A DNA stretch of 64,000 nucleotides from Pseudomonas grandcourensis (GTDB lineage: Bacteria > Pseudomonadota > Gammaproteobacteria > Pseudomonadales > Pseudomonadaceae). Location of the stretch: the NCBI RefSeq assembly GCF_039909015.1, contig NZ_CP150919.1, positions 2,208,501 through 2,272,500 of the forward strand, read 5' to 3'. The position numbers were made by a program, and so were the translations under genes. Below, piece by piece: positions 24,529 to 33,531 of the stretch. Position 1 is the first letter of the stretch; every line of letters starts with the position of its first letter. A model generated the notes under the pieces. The model was given only the letters and a program-made list of their open reading frames with translations. It searched no databases and had not been told where the DNA came from.

Positions 24529-24552
24529 GTTTCATACCTCAGAACCCTCCTC

Positions 24553-24577
24553 AAACGGGCCTTTATGGCCCGTTTTT
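24553..24577 (+). terminator. Rho-independent terminator of the amidase/immunity pair
   Basis: AAACGGGCC and GGCCCGTTTTT around a short loop, 25 bases after the small gene's stop. Confidence 0.85.
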
Positions 24578-24599
24578 GATGCCTGCACCAATCAAATCC

Positions 24600-24620
24600 G
24601 CTAGTCCCATTGGACGATGT
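24600..24620 (+). promoter_or_regulatory. Operator copy G, serving the hsaC-ipd operon
   Basis: CTAGTCC-CATT-GGACGATGT, followed by GAATAG about 22 bases downstream. It lies 111 bases before hsaC and only 23 bases after the terminator of the accessory block. Confidence 0.65.
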
Positions 24621-24730
24621 TGCCCCTCCCCGAACCCGTTTGAATAGCTCCTACATATAGCCCCTACATAAAGTCTCCCCCGGCACCAGCCGAAGGGCGG
24701 CACGGCCTGAGAAAAACGAGGAGTGCATCC

Positions 24731-25621
24731 ATGGATATCCGTGGTCTGGGTTACGTCACCCTGCTGTCCAGCGATCTGGCGCAATGGCGCCACTACGCAA
24801 GCCAGGTGTTGGGCATGATGGTCAGCGGCGACGATGAACTGCTGTACCTGAAAATGGACGAGCGCCACTACCGCATCCTGGTGCAGAAGAACGCCGAGAA
24901 CGGCTTCGGTGCCTGCGGCTGGGAATTGGCCGGCAAGGCGGCGCTGGAACAGGCGGTCAGCGAGCTGCAACAGGCCGACGTGCAAGTGACCCGTGGCACC
25001 ACCGCCGAGGCCGAGCTGCGCAAGGTCCAGGAGCTGGTGCACTTCAGCGACCCGGATGGCAACCGCCACGAACTGTTTTGGGGCCCGTTGCAGGACTTCG
25101 CCCGTTTCGTTTCGCCGGTGGGCGTCAAAGGTTTTGTCACCAACGACCTCGGCATGGGCCACGTCGTATTGCCGGCCCCAGCCTTCGAACGCTGCCGCGA
25201 CTTCTACGAACAGGTGATGGGTTTCGGCCTGTCGGACCTGATGAAAGTCCGCTTCACCCCGGACCCGGCCGAGCCGCAAAAACGCATTCACTTCCTGCAC
25301 TGCAACAACGGCCGCCACCACTCGCTGGCGATTTTCGAGTGCCCGATGCCCCACGGTTGCGTGCACATGATGGTCGAAGTTAACGCGCTGGACGAAGTCG
25401 GCCGCGCCCTGGACCGCGTTCACGCCAACGGCGTGAAGCTGTCGGCCACCCTCGGCCAGCACACCAACGACCAGATGATTTCTTTCTATATCAAGACCCC
25501 GTCCGGGTTTGACCTGGAGTACGGCTGCGATGGCCTGGTGGTCGACTGGGACCGCCACACGCCGTTCGAAAGCACCGTGGTCAGCCACTGGGGCCACGAC
25601 TTCAGTGTCGGTCGCCAATGA
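24731..25621 (+). CDS. hsaC: Extradiol dioxygenase, 3,4-DHSA dioxygenase (HsaC/TesB)
   Basis: Type I extradiol dioxygenase of 296 aa that meta-cleaves the catechol ring A of 3,4-DHSA. Two VOC domains. Seen: iron ligands H144 (GMGHVVL), H212 (VHMMVEV) and E263 (DLEYG), and active-site H197 (RHHSLA), H244 and Y253. These sit at almost the same positions as in BphC. GAGGAG precedes the ATG. First of ten co-oriented genes reaching 34407. The ring-cleavage product would need hydrolase HsaD, which is not encoded in this window. Confidence 0.92.
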   Translation: MDIRGLGYVTLLSSDLAQWRHYASQVLGMMVSGDDELLYLKMDERHYRILVQKNAENGFGACGWELAGKAALEQAVSELQQADVQVTRGTTAEAELRKVQELVHFSDPDGNRHELFWGPLQDFARFVSPVGVKGFVTNDLGMGHVVLPAPAFERCRDFYEQVMGFGLSDLMKVRFTPDPAEPQKRIHFLHCNNGRHHSLAIFECPMPHGCVHMMVEVNALDEVGRALDRVHANGVKLSATLGQHTNDQMISFYIKTPSGFDLEYGCDGLVVDWDRHTPFESTVVSHWGHDFSVGRQ

Positions 25622-25632
25622 GGAACAAGACG

Positions 25633-26514
25633 ATGGACAAGCAAATGACCACCGCCGAGATCGTCGGCCAACTGCGTGACGGCATGACCATCGGTATCGG
25701 TGGCTGGGGCCCGCGTCGCAAGCCGATGGCGCTGGTGCGCGAGATTCTGCGCTCGGACCTCAAGGACCTGACCGTGGTCGCCTACGGTGGTGCCGATGTC
25801 GGCATGCTCTGCGCGGCGGGCAAGATCAAGAAGCTGGTGTTCGCCTTCGTTTCGCTGGATTTCATTCCGCTGGAGCCGTACTTCCGCAAGGCGCGCCAGG
25901 AAGCGGCGCTGGAAGTGATGGAGATCGACGAAGGTATGTTGCTGCTCGGCCTGCGGGCGGCGGCGATGAATGTGCCGTTCATTCCAACGGCGGTGGGCCT
26001 GGGCACTGACGTGCTGCGCCACAACCGCCAGATCAAGTTGATTACCTCGCCCTATGCCGATGGCAAGGACTGGGTCGCAATGCCTGCGCTCAAGCTCGAC
26101 GCTGCGCTGGTCCACGTTGACCGTGCCGACAAACGCGGCGTGTGCCAGATCAGCGGTCCGGATCACTACATGGACGACCTGTTCGTGCGGGCCGCGACCC
26201 ACAGCTACGTGACCTGCGATGAGCTGGTCGACAGCGAGTATTTCCATCAAGACGCCGCTCAGGCACATCAAGTGTTCTGGGAGCGCAACCTGACCACCGC
26301 CGTGGCTCACGTGCCGGGCGGGGCGCATCCGTCTTCCTGTGCGCCGCTGTACGGTTTCGATGTTGCGCACTTCAAGGCCTACAACGCCACGGTCCAGGCG
26401 GCCGATGGCTGGCAGGGCTACGTGCGTGACTACGTCGACTGCACCCACGAACAGTATCTGGAAAAGGTCGGCGGCCTGGCTGCGATCCGTGAACTGCCGT
26501 TGCCGATTTTCTAA
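25633..26514 (+). CDS. ipdA: CoA-transferase-like hydrolase subunit A (IpdA), steroid C-ring opening
   Basis: CoA-transferase family I alpha-type subunit of 293 aa. Known: IpdAB acts as a retro-Claisen hydrolase that opens ring C of COCHEA-CoA rather than transferring CoA. Seen: MTIGIGGWGPRRKPMALVREI near the N-terminus (glycine-rich nucleotide/CoA loop), length close to mycobacterial IpdA (292). ATG at 25633 was chosen because AGGA lies 8 bases upstream; another ATG at 25618 overlaps the hsaC stop. Eleven bases before ipdB, its partner. Confidence 0.85.
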   Translation: MDKQMTTAEIVGQLRDGMTIGIGGWGPRRKPMALVREILRSDLKDLTVVAYGGADVGMLCAAGKIKKLVFAFVSLDFIPLEPYFRKARQEAALEVMEIDEGMLLLGLRAAAMNVPFIPTAVGLGTDVLRHNRQIKLITSPYADGKDWVAMPALKLDAALVHVDRADKRGVCQISGPDHYMDDLFVRAATHSYVTCDELVDSEYFHQDAAQAHQVFWERNLTTAVAHVPGGAHPSSCAPLYGFDVAHFKAYNATVQAADGWQGYVRDYVDCTHEQYLEKVGGLAAIRELPLPIF

Positions 26515-26525
26515 GGAGCCTTTCG

Positions 26526-27314
26526 ATGAGCACTACTGATTTCAGCCTCGCTGAGTTGATGATCTGCGCGGCCTCTGAAGCCTGGCGCGAAGACGGCGAA
26601 GTATTGGCCTCCGGCATCGGCGTGATCCCGCGTCTGGCGGCATCGCTGGCCATGTTGACCAGCAACCCGCAACTGCTGATGACCGACTCCGAAGCCTACA
26701 TGGTCGCCGAGCCGGTGCCGTTGGGCGCGCGCAAAGGCTATGAACCCAAGCGCGACAGCTGGATGGGTTTCTCGCGGATTTTCGACAACGTCTGGGGCGG
26801 CAAGCGCCATGCGCTGGTCGGCCCGACCCAGATCGACCGTTACGGTCAGGCGAACATTTCCTGCATCGGCGACTACGCCAAACCCAAGGCGCAGATGCTC
26901 GGTGTGCGCGGTTTCCCCGGCAACTCGATCAGCCACGCCAACTCGTTTTGCGTGCCGAGCCACAACCGTCGGGTGTTCGTCGAAGGCGAGGTCGATATGG
27001 TCGCCTCGGTCGGCTACAACCCGGCTCGCCTGGCGCGGGGCTGGTCGCTGGACGACATCGACATCCGCCTGATCATCACCGACCTCTGCGTCCTGGATTT
27101 CCAGGGTCCGCAGCGGCAGATGCGCATCCGTTCGCTGCACCCCGGTGTGACGGCAGCGCAAGTCCAGGACAACACCGGCTTCGAGCTGCATGTGCCGGAT
27201 GACTGCCCGACCACGGCGGCACCGACGGCCGAGCAGTTGCAGCTGATCCAGCGCCTGGACCCGCACAACCTGCGCGCCCTGCAACTCAAAGACAACCCGC
27301 CAGGCCAACGCTGA
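26526..27314 (+). CDS. ipdB: CoA-transferase-like hydrolase subunit B (IpdB)
   Basis: Beta-type subunit of 262 aa that pairs with IpdA. Seen: DFSLAELMICAASEAWREDGE start and GSA-like loop MLTSNPQLLMTDSEAYMV, followed by GFSRIFDNVWGGKRHAL. The classical CoA-transferase catalytic Glu motif (ENG/SENG) is not evident, which fits a hydrolase rather than a transferase. AAGGAGCC precedes the ATG. Overall length and gene order (A then B) match the steroid IpdAB pair. Confidence 0.85.
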   Translation: MSTTDFSLAELMICAASEAWREDGEVLASGIGVIPRLAASLAMLTSNPQLLMTDSEAYMVAEPVPLGARKGYEPKRDSWMGFSRIFDNVWGGKRHALVGPTQIDRYGQANISCIGDYAKPKAQMLGVRGFPGNSISHANSFCVPSHNRRVFVEGEVDMVASVGYNPARLARGWSLDDIDIRLIITDLCVLDFQGPQRQMRIRSLHPGVTAAQVQDNTGFELHVPDDCPTTAAPTAEQLQLIQRLDPHNLRALQLKDNPPGQR

Positions 27315-27337
27315 GCAACGCGTTGCGGAGAAAAGTG

Positions 27338-28210
27338 ATGGCTGAACATAACGATAACAATCAGGCCGAGGTGGTGCTGTACGAGGTGCGTGGTGCGGTG
27401 GCTCTGGTCACCATGAACCGCCCCGAGTTCCACAACGCGCAGAACTCGCAGATGACCTATGCGCTGGACGCGGCGTTTCGCCGGGCCTGCGATGACGATG
27501 AAGTGAAGGTCATCGTGCTGCGTGGCGCCGGCAAGCATTTCTCCGCCGGGCATGACATCGGTACCCCGGGCCGCGACGTCGACAAGACCTTCGACCGCGC
27601 CAGCCTGTGGTACGACCATGTGAACAAACCGGGCGGCGAGTTTCTCTATGCCCGCGAACAGGAAGTCTATCTGGGCATGTGCCGCCGCTGGCGCGAGATG
27701 CCCAAGCCGACCATCGCCATGGTCCAGGGCGCGTGCATTGCCGGTGGGCTGATGCTGGCCTGGGTCTGCGACCTGATCGTTGCCAGCGAGGATGCGTATT
27801 TCGCCGATCCGGTGGTGCGCATGGGCATTCCCGGTGTGGAGTATTTCGCCCACGTGCATGAACTCAATCCGCGCATCGCCAAGGAGTTCCTGTTCCTCGG
27901 CGAGCGCATGCCGGCACCGCGTGCCTATCAGATGGGCATGCTCAATCGGGTGGTTGCTCGCGACGAACTGGAACAACAGAGCCTCGACATCGCCGGGCGC
28001 ATCGCCCAGATGCCGCGCCTGGGCCTGCAACTGAGCAAGCAAGCGGTGAACAACGCCGAAGACCTGATGGGCAAGCGCGCGACCATGGACATGGTGTTCG
28101 GCCTGCATCACTTCGCCCATGCCCACAATGAACTGGTGTCCGGCGACCGTCTCGGCGGTTACGACGCCAAGGCCATGGCCAGTTCCCAGCGCAAAACGGG
28201 CGAGGCGTGA
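27338..28210 (+). CDS. Enoyl-CoA hydratase/isomerase family protein of the HIP pathway
   Basis: Crotonase-fold protein of 290 aa. Seen: MNRPEFHNAQNSQM, oxyanion segment GAGKHFSAGHDIG, IAMVQGACIAGGLMLAW, and the second catalytic region DPVVRMGIPGVEYF. Longer than the partner crotonase at 29292, with a C-terminal extension rich in helices. It lies between ipdB and ipdC, as a crotonase does in other proteobacterial steroid loci. It probably hydrates or hydrolyses a CoA ester made during ring D or C degradation. ATG at 27338 follows CGGAG. Confidence 0.82.
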   Translation: MAEHNDNNQAEVVLYEVRGAVALVTMNRPEFHNAQNSQMTYALDAAFRRACDDDEVKVIVLRGAGKHFSAGHDIGTPGRDVDKTFDRASLWYDHVNKPGGEFLYAREQEVYLGMCRRWREMPKPTIAMVQGACIAGGLMLAWVCDLIVASEDAYFADPVVRMGIPGVEYFAHVHELNPRIAKEFLFLGERMPAPRAYQMGMLNRVVARDELEQQSLDIAGRIAQMPRLGLQLSKQAVNNAEDLMGKRATMDMVFGLHHFAHAHNELVSGDRLGGYDAKAMASSQRKTGEA

Positions 28211-28212
28211 GC

Positions 28213-29280
28213 ATGGCGATCTCGTTGAATACCCGTTTAACACAGCTGCTCGGTTGCCGTTATCCGATCATCCAGACCGCCATGGGCTGGGTCGCCGACC
28301 CGAAACTGGTGGCGGCCACGGGCAATGCCGGTGGTTTCGGTTTTCTCGCCGGTGCGACCATCGAACCGCAGCAGATGGAAGCGGCGATCCTCGAAACCAA
28401 GCGCCTGACCGATCAGCCGTTTGGCGTGAACTTCCACATGTACCAGGCCAATGCCGGCGAGATCGTCGAGCTGGTGTTGCGCCACAAAGTCCGGGCGGTC
28501 AGCTACAGCCGTTCGCCGGGCAAGCAAATGATCAGCCGCCTGAAGGACGCCGGCGTGGTGTGCATTCCCACGGTGGGCGCGCTCAAGCATGCGCAGAAAG
28601 CCGTGGAAATGGGCGCCGATGCGGTGACCGTGCAGGGCGGCGAGGGTGGGGGACACACCGGTTCCGTGCCGACCTTGATGCTGCTTGATCAAGTGGTCAA
28701 TGCCGTGTCGGTGCCCGTGGTGGCGGCCGGTGGTTTCAAGGACGGCAAGGGGCTGGTTTCGGCCCTGGCCTACGGCGCCGAAGGCATCGCCATGGGCACA
28801 CGCTTTTTGATGTGCGCCGACAGCCCGGTGCCCCAGGCGACCCTGGCCCGTTACCTGGCGGTCAAGGACCCGGCGGCGATCATCATCAGCCGCGCCATCG
28901 ACGGCATGCCGCAACGAATGATCCGCAACGAATTGCTCAACCAGCTGGAAAACAGCGGCGGCCTCAAGCGCCTGTTGCTGGCCTTGCAGAGTGGCCTGGC
29001 CTACCGCCGTCATACCGGCATGAGCCTGACGCAACTGCTGACCAGTGCCTTGAAAATGCGCGGCGCCGGAGAGCTGACCGCCGCGCAAAGCATCATGGCC
29101 GCCAACGCACCGATGGTGATCCAGAAAGCCATGGTCGACGGGCGTCCGGCCGAGGGCGTATTGCCAGCCGGACAAATCGCTGCATCCATCGACAGCTTGC
29201 CCAGCTGCGCCCAATTGATTGAACAGATCGTCCGCGACGCCGAAGCGCGCCTGGGCGAGCTGTGCCGCCGTGTGTCGTGA
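28213..29280 (+). CDS. ipdC: IpdC-like flavin-dependent enoyl-CoA oxidoreductase (nitronate monooxygenase family)
   Basis: FMN TIM-barrel protein of 355 aa, the length reported for mycobacterial IpdC, which acts on a HIP-CoA intermediate before ring opening. Seen: PIIQTAMGWVADPKLVAATG, GFGFLAG, QGGEGGGHTG (phosphate-binding loop) and VVAAGGFKDGKGL. Nitronate monooxygenases proper carry a catalytic His in this GGHxG stretch; its equivalent is present. A GTG at 28207 is possible, but the ATG at 28213 has GAGG seven bases upstream. Two bases separate it from the crotonase stop. Confidence 0.84.
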   Translation: MAISLNTRLTQLLGCRYPIIQTAMGWVADPKLVAATGNAGGFGFLAGATIEPQQMEAAILETKRLTDQPFGVNFHMYQANAGEIVELVLRHKVRAVSYSRSPGKQMISRLKDAGVVCIPTVGALKHAQKAVEMGADAVTVQGGEGGGHTGSVPTLMLLDQVVNAVSVPVVAAGGFKDGKGLVSALAYGAEGIAMGTRFLMCADSPVPQATLARYLAVKDPAAIIISRAIDGMPQRMIRNELLNQLENSGGLKRLLLALQSGLAYRRHTGMSLTQLLTSALKMRGAGELTAAQSIMAANAPMVIQKAMVDGRPAEGVLPAGQIAASIDSLPSCAQLIEQIVRDAEARLGELCRRVS

Positions 29281-29291
29281 AGGGGAAAGGC

Positions 29292-30047
29292 ATGAAACCA
29301 TTTAGCGTGAGTATTGATAGCGGCATCGCGGAACTGGTGTTCGACCGACCACCGGTCAACGCCTTCAACTGCCAGGGCTGGGCCGATATCGCCAGTGAGA
29401 TCGAAGGCCTGGGCCGCAACAGCGACGTGCGGGTGATCGTGATCCGTGCCGAAGGTCGCGGCTTCTGCGCCGGGGTCGATATCAAGGAACTGGCCGCCGC
29501 CGGCAACCTGATCGTCGCGGTGAACAAGGGCAACTACGACAGCTTCAAGGCCATCCACCGCAACCCGAAACCGGTGATCGTGGCCGTGCACGGCTTTGTG
29601 TTGGGCGGCGGCATCGGCATCTGCGGCGCTGCCGACATCATCGTCGCGTCCGAGTGCGCCACGTTCGGCGTGCCGGAAGTGGATCGCGGCGCCATGGGCG
29701 GCGGTGCGCATTTGCAGCGGCTGTTCCCGGTGCAGAAAGTCCGTCACATGTACTTCACCGGCGAGGCCATCGACGCCGCCGAGGCTTACCGCCTGGGCGC
29801 GGTGGAGCGGGTGGTCAAGCGTGAAGACTTGCGCGAAGCCGCGTTGCAGATCGCCCGCACCATCGCCGCCAAGAGCCCCGGCATGATCAGCCTGGCCAAG
29901 GAAGCGCTGAGCGGCATCGAAGACGGCAATCTGGAAGACAAATACCGCTGGGAGCAGGGCTTCACCCTCGAAGCCTACCGCTCACTGGACTCTCAGGAAG
30001 CACGCGACTCGTTCGTCGAGAAACGCGATGCCCGATTCAACGGCTGA
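29292..30047 (+). CDS. echA20: EchA20-like crotonase (ring D opening hydrolase candidate)
   Basis: Crotonase-fold protein of 251 aa, close to mycobacterial EchA20 (247), which hydrolytically opens ring D. Seen: FDRPPVNAFNCQGW, AEGRGFCAGVDIKEL, HGFVLGGGIGICGAADIIVAS and VPEVDRGAMGGGAHLQR. The second acidic catalytic region carries E and D. ATG at 29292 with GGGGAAAGG before it; an in-frame upstream ATG falls inside ipdC. Assignment between this and the 290-aa crotonase rests on length and on order relative to ipdC. Confidence 0.72.
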   Translation: MKPFSVSIDSGIAELVFDRPPVNAFNCQGWADIASEIEGLGRNSDVRVIVIRAEGRGFCAGVDIKELAAAGNLIVAVNKGNYDSFKAIHRNPKPVIVAVHGFVLGGGIGICGAADIIVASECATFGVPEVDRGAMGGGAHLQRLFPVQKVRHMYFTGEAIDAAEAYRLGAVERVVKREDLREAALQIARTIAAKSPGMISLAKEALSGIEDGNLEDKYRWEQGFTLEAYRSLDSQEARDSFVEKRDARFNG

Positions 30048-30057
30048 AGGCATATCC

Positions 30058-31224
30058 ATGGACCTGACCTATACCCCGGCCCAACAGGCCTTTCGCGCCG
30101 AAGCGCGGACCTGGCTGGCCGCCAATGTACCGAGTAAACCGCTGCAATCGTTCGACACCGAACAGGGCTTTGCCGAGCACCGCGCCTGGGAAGCCAAGCT
30201 CAATGAAGGCCGTTGGGGCATGGTCACTTGGCCGACCGAGCTCGGCGGCCGTGGTTGCGACCTGATCGAGTGGCTGATTTTCGAAGAGGAATACTACCGC
30301 TCTGGCGCCCCGGCACGGGTCAACCAGAACGGCATCTTCCTGCTCGGCCCGACCCTGATGGAGTACGGCAGCGAAGAACAAAAGGCACGCTTTCTGCCGC
30401 GCATGGCCACTGGCGAAGACATCTGGGCCCAGGCCTGGTCCGAGCCGGGTGCCGGTTCCGACATGGCGGCGATCCGCTCCAAGGCTGAACGGGTGGGCGA
30501 CCACTACGTGATCAATGGCCAGAAAACCTGGTCGACCCGCGCGGTGTGGGCTGACTGGGCGTTCGGTATTTTCCGTACCGACTCGCAGTCCCAGCGTCAT
30601 CACGGCCTGACCTTCATCCTGCTGCCGCTGGACACGCCGGGCATCACGGTACGGCCGATTCCGCAGCTCAATGGCTTGCCGGGTTTCGCCGAGATCTTCT
30701 TCGACGACGTCAAGGTGCCGGTGGAGAACGCCCTCGGTGGCGAAGGCATGGGCTGGCACGTGGCGATGTCCACCGCCGGGTTCGAGCGCGGTTTGCTGCT
30801 GCGTTCACCGGCGCGCTTCCAGGAAACCGCCAAGCGCCTGGTGCAGTTGTACCTGGCCAACCGCGAGCAGGCCGACCGCGACCCGGCGATCGGTGAAGCG
30901 GTGATGCGCGCCTGGCTGGATGCCGAGGCCTACACCCTGAGCACCTACATGACCGCCTCGCAACTGGTGCAGGGCGGCAAGATCGGGCCGGAATCGTCGA
31001 CCAACAAGATCTTCTGGTCGGAACTCGACCAGCGCATGCACGACACCGCCATGAGCATTCTCGGCCTGCGCGGCGAGCTGCTGCCCGAAGCCCCGGCCGC
31101 CGGTGACGTCGGCCATTGGCTGGAAGGCTTCCTGTTTGCCCAGGCCGGGCCGATCTACGCCGGCACCAACGAGATCCAGCGCAACATCATTGCCGAACGC
31201 ATGCTCGGCATGCCGCGTGCCTGA
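30058..31224 (+). CDS. Acyl-CoA dehydrogenase, larger subunit of a steroid-type pair
   Basis: Acyl-CoA dehydrogenase of 388 aa. Seen: MDLTYTPAQQAFRAEARTWL start, WSEPGAGSDMAAIRSKAE and WSTRAVWADWAFG flavin-site segments, and IYAGTNEIQRNIIAERMLG at the C-terminus. Known: steroid-degrading bacteria use heteromeric alpha2beta2 dehydrogenases encoded side by side, and the downstream gene (31235) fits the second subunit. FadE30-like enzymes of this length act on HIP-CoA. ATG at 30058 follows GAAGG and lies 10 bases after the echA20 stop. Confidence 0.83.
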   Translation: MDLTYTPAQQAFRAEARTWLAANVPSKPLQSFDTEQGFAEHRAWEAKLNEGRWGMVTWPTELGGRGCDLIEWLIFEEEYYRSGAPARVNQNGIFLLGPTLMEYGSEEQKARFLPRMATGEDIWAQAWSEPGAGSDMAAIRSKAERVGDHYVINGQKTWSTRAVWADWAFGIFRTDSQSQRHHGLTFILLPLDTPGITVRPIPQLNGLPGFAEIFFDDVKVPVENALGGEGMGWHVAMSTAGFERGLLLRSPARFQETAKRLVQLYLANREQADRDPAIGEAVMRAWLDAEAYTLSTYMTASQLVQGGKIGPESSTNKIFWSELDQRMHDTAMSILGLRGELLPEAPAAGDVGHWLEGFLFAQAGPIYAGTNEIQRNIIAERMLGMPRA

Positions 31225-31234
31225 GGAATAGACC

Positions 31235-32290
31235 ATGGACTTTAGTTTCAGCCGCGACCAACTGCTGTTTCAGGACAACGTCCGCAGTTTCCTGATCAAC
31301 GAAGTCACCCCGGAACGCATCCGCGAACTGTGGCAGAGCGACAGCGGGCGCAGTGAACAACTCTGGGCGCAATTGGTGGAGTTGGGCCTGACCGCCCTGA
31401 CCGTGCCCGAGGCGCAGGACGGCATGGGCATGAATGAGCTGGACTTCGTGCTGATCGCTCAGGAGTGCGGTTACGCCGGGCTGCCCGAGCCGCTGGTGGA
31501 CACCATGCTGGTCGGCGTGCCATTGCTCGCCGCCCTCGATGAGCAACACGCGCCGCTTAAACAAAAATGGCTGTCGCGAGTGGCCGAGGGCCGTGCACGC
31601 CTCGCGGTTTCCGAGCCAGGTAATCCGCTGGTCAGCGATGCCCATGTCGCCGATCTGCTGTTGCTGGCCAATGGCGACGAAGTGCACGCCCTGGAGCGTG
31701 ATGCCGTGCGCCTGACCCGCAACGAGTCGGTCGACCCGAGTCGTCAGCTGTTCCAGGTCGAATGGACGCCAACACCTGCCACCTGCGTGGCCAGCGGTGA
31801 ACAAGGACGGCAACTGTGGGCGGCCGCCTTCAACCGTGGCGCTCTCGCCAGTGCCGCGCAATTGCTCGGGCTGGCCAAGCGCATGGTCGACCTGGCGGTG
31901 GACTACACCTTCGAGCGCAAGCAGTTCGGCAAGCCGGTGGGTTCGTTCCAGGCGGTCAAGCATTTGATGGCCAACGTCGCGGTGCAGATCGAGTTCGCCA
32001 AGGGCCCGCTGTATCGCGCCGCTTATGCGCTGGCCGAGCAACAACCGGAGCAGGACGTATTCGTGTCCCACGCCAAATTGGCGACGGCGGAAGCGGCGAT
32101 GCTCGCGGCGAAGAACACCATCCAGGCTCACGGTGCCATGGGGTACACCTGGGAAGTCGATTTGCACCTGTTCATGAAACGCGCCTGGGCGCTGGACAAG
32201 GTCTGGGGTGATCGCGGCCATCACAAAGGGCGGATTCGCGCGGCGCTGTTTGACGGCACACCTGCGCTGGGTGCCGGCGAGACTTTTTGA
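31235..32290 (+). CDS. Acyl-CoA dehydrogenase, shorter subunit of a steroid-type pair
   Basis: Acyl-CoA dehydrogenase of 351 aa, shorter than typical enzymes (about 380). Seen: MDFSFSRDQLLFQDNVRSFL start, a reduced central beta-domain, then DYTFERKQFGKPVGSFQAVKH and AHGAMGYTWEVDLHLFMKRAW. The missing central segment suggests it contributes part of a shared active site, as in mycobacterial FadE pairs. Ten bases after its neighbour. Which steroid CoA ester the pair oxidises is not visible. Confidence 0.8.
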   Translation: MDFSFSRDQLLFQDNVRSFLINEVTPERIRELWQSDSGRSEQLWAQLVELGLTALTVPEAQDGMGMNELDFVLIAQECGYAGLPEPLVDTMLVGVPLLAALDEQHAPLKQKWLSRVAEGRARLAVSEPGNPLVSDAHVADLLLLANGDEVHALERDAVRLTRNESVDPSRQLFQVEWTPTPATCVASGEQGRQLWAAAFNRGALASAAQLLGLAKRMVDLAVDYTFERKQFGKPVGSFQAVKHLMANVAVQIEFAKGPLYRAAYALAEQQPEQDVFVSHAKLATAEAAMLAAKNTIQAHGAMGYTWEVDLHLFMKRAWALDKVWGDRGHHKGRIRAALFDGTPALGAGETF

Positions 32291-32316
32291 CTTCAACTTC
32301 TATTGCGGGATACACC

Positions 32317-33465
32317 ATGCCTGAAGCCTACATCGTCGACGCCCTGCGTACGCCCACCGGGCGGCGCAAGGGTGGTCTGAGCCAGATCCACGCCGCCGAC
32401 CTGGGCGCCCATGTGTTGCGCGCGCTGGTCGAGCGCAACGCCATTCCCGACGAGGATTACGACGACGTGATCTTCGGCTGTGTCGACACCATCGGCCCGC
32501 TGGCCGGGGATATCGCCCGCACCAGTTGGCTGGCGGCCGGCCTGTCGCAATCGGTGCCGGGCACCACCATCGATCGCCAGTGCGGTTCGTCCCAGCAAGC
32601 GGTGCACTTCGCGGCGCAAGCGGTGATGAGCGGCACTCAGGACGTGGTCATCGCCGGTGGCGTGCAGACCATGACTCAGATCCCGATTTCCTCGGCAATG
32701 ATCGCCGCCGAACCCTTGGGCTTCACCGATCCGTTCAGCGGTTCCGAAGGCTGGGTGCGGCGCTACGGCGCGCAACCCCCGACGCAGTTCCGTTCGGCGC
32801 AGATGATCGCGGAAAAGTGGGACCTGTCCCGGGCGCAGCTTGAAGCCTATTCGCTTGAGTCCCATCGACGTGCCTTGCAGGCCATCGAGCAAGGCCGCTT
32901 CAATCGCGAGATCGTGCCACTGGCCGGTGTGATGCATGACGAAACGCCGCGCCAGACCAGCCTGGAAAAAATGGCCGAGCTGGAATTCCTGTTCGGCTGC
33001 GACCGGGTGACCGCCGCGGTGTCGAGCCAGACCTGCGACGCGGCCAGCGCGATGCTGATCGTCTCGGAAGCGGCGCTCAAGCGTTACGGCCTGACGCCAC
33101 GGGCTCGCATCCATCACCTGAGCGTGCGCGCCGAAGACCCGATCTGGATGCTCACCGCGCCGATCCCGGCCACCGCCTACGCACTCAAGCGTGCCGGCAT
33201 GAAGCTCGAAGACATCGACCGGGTGGAGATCAACGAGGCCTTCGCCTCGGTGGCCATGGCCTGGTTGAAAGAGACCGGCTATCCCCATGAACAGACCAAC
33301 GTCAACGGCGGCGCGATTGCCCTCGGTCATCCATTGGGCGCCACCGGCACCCGGTTGATGTGCACCTTGCTGCATGAACTGGAACGCAGCGGTGGTCGCT
33401 ACGGCATGCAGACCATGTGCGAAGGCGGCGGCCAGGCCAACGTGACGATCATCGAACGCTTGTAA
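32317..33465 (+). CDS. fadA6: Thiolase (FadA6-like)
   Basis: Acetyl-CoA acyltransferase of 382 aa. Seen: nucleophile C89 in DRQCGSSQQ, H338 in ALGHPLGATG, and C368 in CEGGGQAN. The start EAYIVDALRTPTGRRKGG is typical of steroid-pathway thiolases. It would release acetyl-CoA in the last beta-oxidation cycles of the C/D-ring remnant. ATG at 32317 follows GCGGGA; a longer upstream reading overlaps the dehydrogenase stop and lacks a ribosome site. Confidence 0.85.
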   Translation: MPEAYIVDALRTPTGRRKGGLSQIHAADLGAHVLRALVERNAIPDEDYDDVIFGCVDTIGPLAGDIARTSWLAAGLSQSVPGTTIDRQCGSSQQAVHFAAQAVMSGTQDVVIAGGVQTMTQIPISSAMIAAEPLGFTDPFSGSEGWVRRYGAQPPTQFRSAQMIAEKWDLSRAQLEAYSLESHRRALQAIEQGRFNREIVPLAGVMHDETPRQTSLEKMAELEFLFGCDRVTAAVSSQTCDAASAMLIVSEAALKRYGLTPRARIHHLSVRAEDPIWMLTAPIPATAYALKRAGMKLEDIDRVEINEAFASVAMAWLKETGYPHEQTNVNGGAIALGHPLGATGTRLMCTLLHELERSGGRYGMQTMCEGGGQANVTIIERL

Positions 33466-33531
33466 CCCAGGATGCACACCGCTCCTACAGGGGATTGTGT
33501 TGACCCGTGATGAATTTGAAGGATGTAGAAC

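Noticed and set aside
25633..27314. IpdAB-like pair as a glutaconate or 3-oxoacid CoA-transferase
   Set aside because: No obvious transferase Glu motif, lengths fit IpdA/IpdB, and the neighbours are ipdC, echA20 and hsaC.
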